64,000 bases of DNA, from NCBI GenBank assembly GCA_963621245.1, contig CAVFCW010000013.1:1-64000 (forward strand). Direction: 5' to 3'. The notes beneath the pieces were generated by a model. The model was not told the DNA's origin, made no database searches, and was given only the letters and a program-made list of their open reading frames with translations. Origin of the DNA: SIG603 sp963621245. GTDB taxonomy: Bacteria; Bacillota; Clostridia; Oscillospirales; Acutalibacteraceae. Made by a program: the position numbers and the translations under genes. Positions 62,133-64,000 of this stretch are shown in pieces (position 1 is the stretch's first letter; every line of letters starts with the position of its first letter).

Positions 62133-62828
62133 GTGACTTGTTCGCTTTGCGGCTCGATGGACGGAATGATATTCCCGAGAGCTCAGCTAAAGCAAGGAAT
62201 AAGTCAGCCGCCATTCCACCCAAACTGCAGATGTACGACCGTTCCTTATGACGAGGACTGGGACTACAAGGGGCAGAGGATAGCTAAAGACAAAGAGGGC
62301 AAATATTACTATGTGCCCGAGAACATGAGCTATGAGGAGTGGAAGAAGGAGTTTGTTGAGGGTGAAGGCAAAAGTCTAAGTATATCTGCACCGATAGAGC
62401 AAAGAAACACAGGCAAGGGAAATCCCAATGCAATACAGCTGTTCAATGTTGACTTAAATAAGAGGCAAAAACAACTTCTTGAAAAGTTGGATTCTTTTGA
62501 TGCACGAACAACAGTAAAGAAAAAGAATGTTAATTTTAAAGATTTATCGGCACTTACCGCAAAAACAGGTGATGAATATGCAATGTTTACAAAAGGCAAC
62601 AAACGTTTGATAATCCGAGGCAACAGCAAAATGGTTAACATTAATTCGAAAGAAGCAAAGAAATTAATGGCTGATGGTTACAGGTGGAGCGGGCACACGC
62701 ATCCAGGAAACACTGATTTGTGCCTAACAGCTTCTGATGGAGACCTATTAATTCTGAACGCATTTGAGCAAGAGAGATCCGTTATATACAACTCAAAAGG
62801 ACAGTATCATTTGTTTTATGGCAATTAG
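62133..62828 (+). CDS. 5'-truncated phage minor head protein with a C-terminal HxHP domain
   Basis: 231 residues from a doubtful GTG; the frame is open back to a stop at 62109. Residues 1-40 are the C-terminal end of a phage minor capsid/MuF-type protein (CSLCGSMDGMIF, PPFHPNCRCTTVPY). After a linker, residues 95-231 form a separate domain with SGHTHPG (His188, His190) and ASDGD (Ser201, Asp204), like a JAB/MPN metalloprotease pattern with longer spacing. The N-terminal head domain is missing, so this is a remnant. Fusions of head proteins to toxin-like domains are known. Confidence 0.65.
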   Translation: MTCSLCGSMDGMIFPRAQLKQGISQPPFHPNCRCTTVPYDEDWDYKGQRIAKDKEGKYYYVPENMSYEEWKKEFVEGEGKSLSISAPIEQRNTGKGNPNAIQLFNVDLNKRQKQLLEKLDSFDARTTVKKKNVNFKDLSALTAKTGDEYAMFTKGNKRLIIRGNSKMVNINSKEAKKLMADGYRWSGHTHPGNTDLCLTASDGDLLILNAFEQERSVIYNSKGQYHLFYGN

Positions 62829-62841
62829 GTGGTGATTGTTT

Positions 62842-63102
62842 ATGAGGCCTTACGGCAAATATATGCCTGCAATTAAAAAATATTGCGAAGATAATGGGCT
62901 TGATTTCGAGAAAGTTAAACTTTCGCCTAAAGGGTTTACACCAAAAGTTGTTTTGTTTATTTACTATGTTGATTATGAAAACGATAATGGATTAGGGCTA
63001 TTAGATGAAACGCCTTGCAAAATAACGCTTGAAGTATGGATAAAAGAAGACGATACTTTAGAAATTAAGCAGACGGAATACACGAAAAAATACTTAACTT
63101 AA
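62842..63102 (+). CDS. small protein, possible partner or immunity factor of the preceding gene
   Basis: 86 residues from the ATG at 62842 (GGTGGTG upstream), starting 13 bases after the minor-head fragment. Mixed alpha/beta and acidic toward the end (IKEDDTLEIKQTEY). No family recognised. Position directly after a phage protein with an accessory C-terminal domain suggests a cognate partner; this is inference. Confidence 0.6.
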   Translation: MRPYGKYMPAIKKYCEDNGLDFEKVKLSPKGFTPKVVLFIYYVDYENDNGLGLLDETPCKITLEVWIKEDDTLEIKQTEYTKKYLT

Positions 63103-63106
63103 AATT

Positions 63107-63130
63107 AAGCTTCCGAAAGGGGGCTTTTTT
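63107..63130 (+). terminator. short terminator
   Basis: AAGC-T-TCC / GGG-G-GCTT with a GAAA loop, then TTTTTT. Confidence 0.65.
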
Positions 63131-63151
63131 CATACCCAAAAGGAGGCAGAT

Positions 63152-63667
63152 ATGAATATAGTAATGAAAAAACTCGAGGATTTGAAACCTTATGAGAAGA
63201 ATCCAAGAGACAACAGCGGTGCAGTCTTCTTTGTTTCCGAGAGCATTAAGAATTATGGGTTTAATGTTCCTATTGTTATAGATACAAATAATCTGATTGT
63301 AGCAGGTCATACAAGATATTTGGCAGCCAAAAAATTGAAGCTAAAAGATGTTCCGTGCGTTGTGGCAGACGGGCTTTCCGAAGCACAAGTTAAAGCATTT
63401 AGAATTGCTGATAACAGAGTAGCCGAGGAATCAGGTTGGGACACGAGCAAATTGAAAGCTGAACTTGAACAACTGTCAGGTACCGATTACGACCTTACAA
63501 AAACAGGATTTGAGATTGAAGCCATAAAAGATATTCTATGTGAAGAACAAGCCGAACGGGAAACCCCTATAAAATCAAGTGTAACAAGCACTAATGCGGC
63601 AAAAGAAAACATTGATAAACTTGTTTGTCCAAGATGTGGTTATGAGTTAAAGGATGATGAAATATGA
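63152..63667 (+). CDS. ParB N-terminal-domain protein, phage type
   Basis: 171 residues; AAAAGGAGG before the ATG. ParB-like nuclease fold: LKPYEKNPRDN, VAGHTRYLAAKKL, VPCVVAD and AFRIADNRV, followed by a linker and a C-terminal CPRCGYEL zinc-ribbon half. Such genes sit next to terminase and methylase genes in Firmicutes prophages, not in chromosome partition. Overlaps the next start by 4 bases (ATGA). Confidence 0.85.
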   Translation: MNIVMKKLEDLKPYEKNPRDNSGAVFFVSESIKNYGFNVPIVIDTNNLIVAGHTRYLAAKKLKLKDVPCVVADGLSEAQVKAFRIADNRVAEESGWDTSKLKAELEQLSGTDYDLTKTGFEIEAIKDILCEEQAERETPIKSSVTSTNAAKENIDKLVCPRCGYELKDDEI

Positions 63668-64000
63668 ACAAGGTTGTAAATATTGAAATAACCAAGATCA
63701 AGCCTTATGAAAATAATCCGAGAAACAACGCTGAGGCTGTTGATTCGGTAGTCGAAAGTATTAAGAATTACGGATTTTTAGTTCCGCTTGTGCTTGATAA
63801 AAATAAGGTTATCATAACAGGGCACACAAGGCTTTTGGCAGCCAAAAAGTTAGGTATGAAAGAACTACCTTGCATAGTAGTTTCTCTAAATGAAGCCGAC
63901 GCCAAAGCTTACAGAATCGCCGACAACAAGGCTCAGGATTTGTCTTCATGGGATTATGGTTTGCTTAGCTACGAAATGGACTTATTAAATGGTTTAGGCG
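63664..64000 (+). CDS. second ParB-domain protein, cut by the window end
   Basis: At least 112 residues, no stop before 64000. A clear paralogue of the preceding gene: IKPYENNPRNN, ITGHTRLLAAKKLGM, LPCIVV, AYRIADNKA. Tandem phage-type ParB genes are probably followed by methylase or terminase genes beyond the window. Confidence 0.85.
   Translation, partial: MNKVVNIEITKIKPYENNPRNNAEAVDSVVESIKNYGFLVPLVLDKNKVIITGHTRLLAAKKLGMKELPCIVVSLNEADAKAYRIADNKAQDLSSWDYGLLSYEMDLLNGLG

Noticed and set aside
1..64000. CRISPR array, rRNA operon or replication origin
   Set aside because: No regularly spaced repeats, no rRNA sequence and no DnaA-box cluster seen on either strand.

Overview
The window looks like a chromosomal segment of a low-GC, Gram-positive anaerobe of the class Clostridia, probably a gut Oscillospirales/Ruminococcaceae-type bacterium. 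The evidence is AT-rich sequence, strong AGGAGG ribosome binding sites, consensus sigma-A promoters, clostridial families (DUF4364, DUF6110, split ThrE exporter), a yigZ-dnaG-rpoD gene string and fermentation-type citrate lyase. I ran no searches; family names come from motif recognition.

1-9.1 kb: MATE exporter, citX (citrate lyase prosthetic-group transferase), a metal P-type ATPase with its DUF6110 partner, then a + operon (split threonine/serine exporter, pseudouridine synthase, DUF1294), then a CLC-type anion transporter behind a terminator-like leader. 9.1-21.6 kb: second MATE protein, a large secreted transglutaminase-like repeat protein, 5-formyl-THF cyclo-ligase, mnmA, DUF4364, a VanY-fold protein that has lost its zinc ligands, rpmE, yigZ, dnaG, rpoD and an Rrf2 regulator.

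21.7-33.1 kb: accessory region. A DUF6273 gene is broken or frameshifted at an A9 tract. Next come two homologous cassettes arranged tail-to-tail around a shared terminator. Each encodes a small secreted protein, membrane-anchored extracellular protein(s), two ABC-2 type permeases, an ATPase and a second membrane-anchored protein. The two ATPases are almost identical while the other pairs are strongly diverged. This is the best candidate for an undescribed system, perhaps secretion of or protection against a bacteriocin-like polypeptide.

33.2-41.1 kb: housekeeping genes (rodA-like, fhs, tsaE-tsaB-rpiB, an esterase, galactose mutarotase, ROK glucokinase, tRNA-Leu). 41.1-47 kb: small accessory genes, including a solitary HipA-like kinase and an XRE regulator fused to a complete superoxide-reductase (desulfoferrodoxin) module next to a flavoprotein. 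47.2-48 kb: yitT.

48.3-61.5 kb: a tricarboxylate locus, citD-citE-citF-aconitase-isocitrate dehydrogenase, two LysR regulators, a YbhE-type lactonase, an ion-transporter-superfamily carrier and a YbhJ-type second aconitase-family protein. It combines citrate lyase genes with an arrangement like the E. coli ybhE/ybhD/ybhI/ybhJ neighbourhood. A 15-base motif occurs in inverted orientation in front of both main operons. citX lies 46 kb away and citC/citG are not in the window. 61.6-64 kb: edge of a phage-derived region with a truncated minor-head protein carrying a C-terminal HxHP domain, a small partner gene and two tandem ParB-domain genes, the last cut by the window end.
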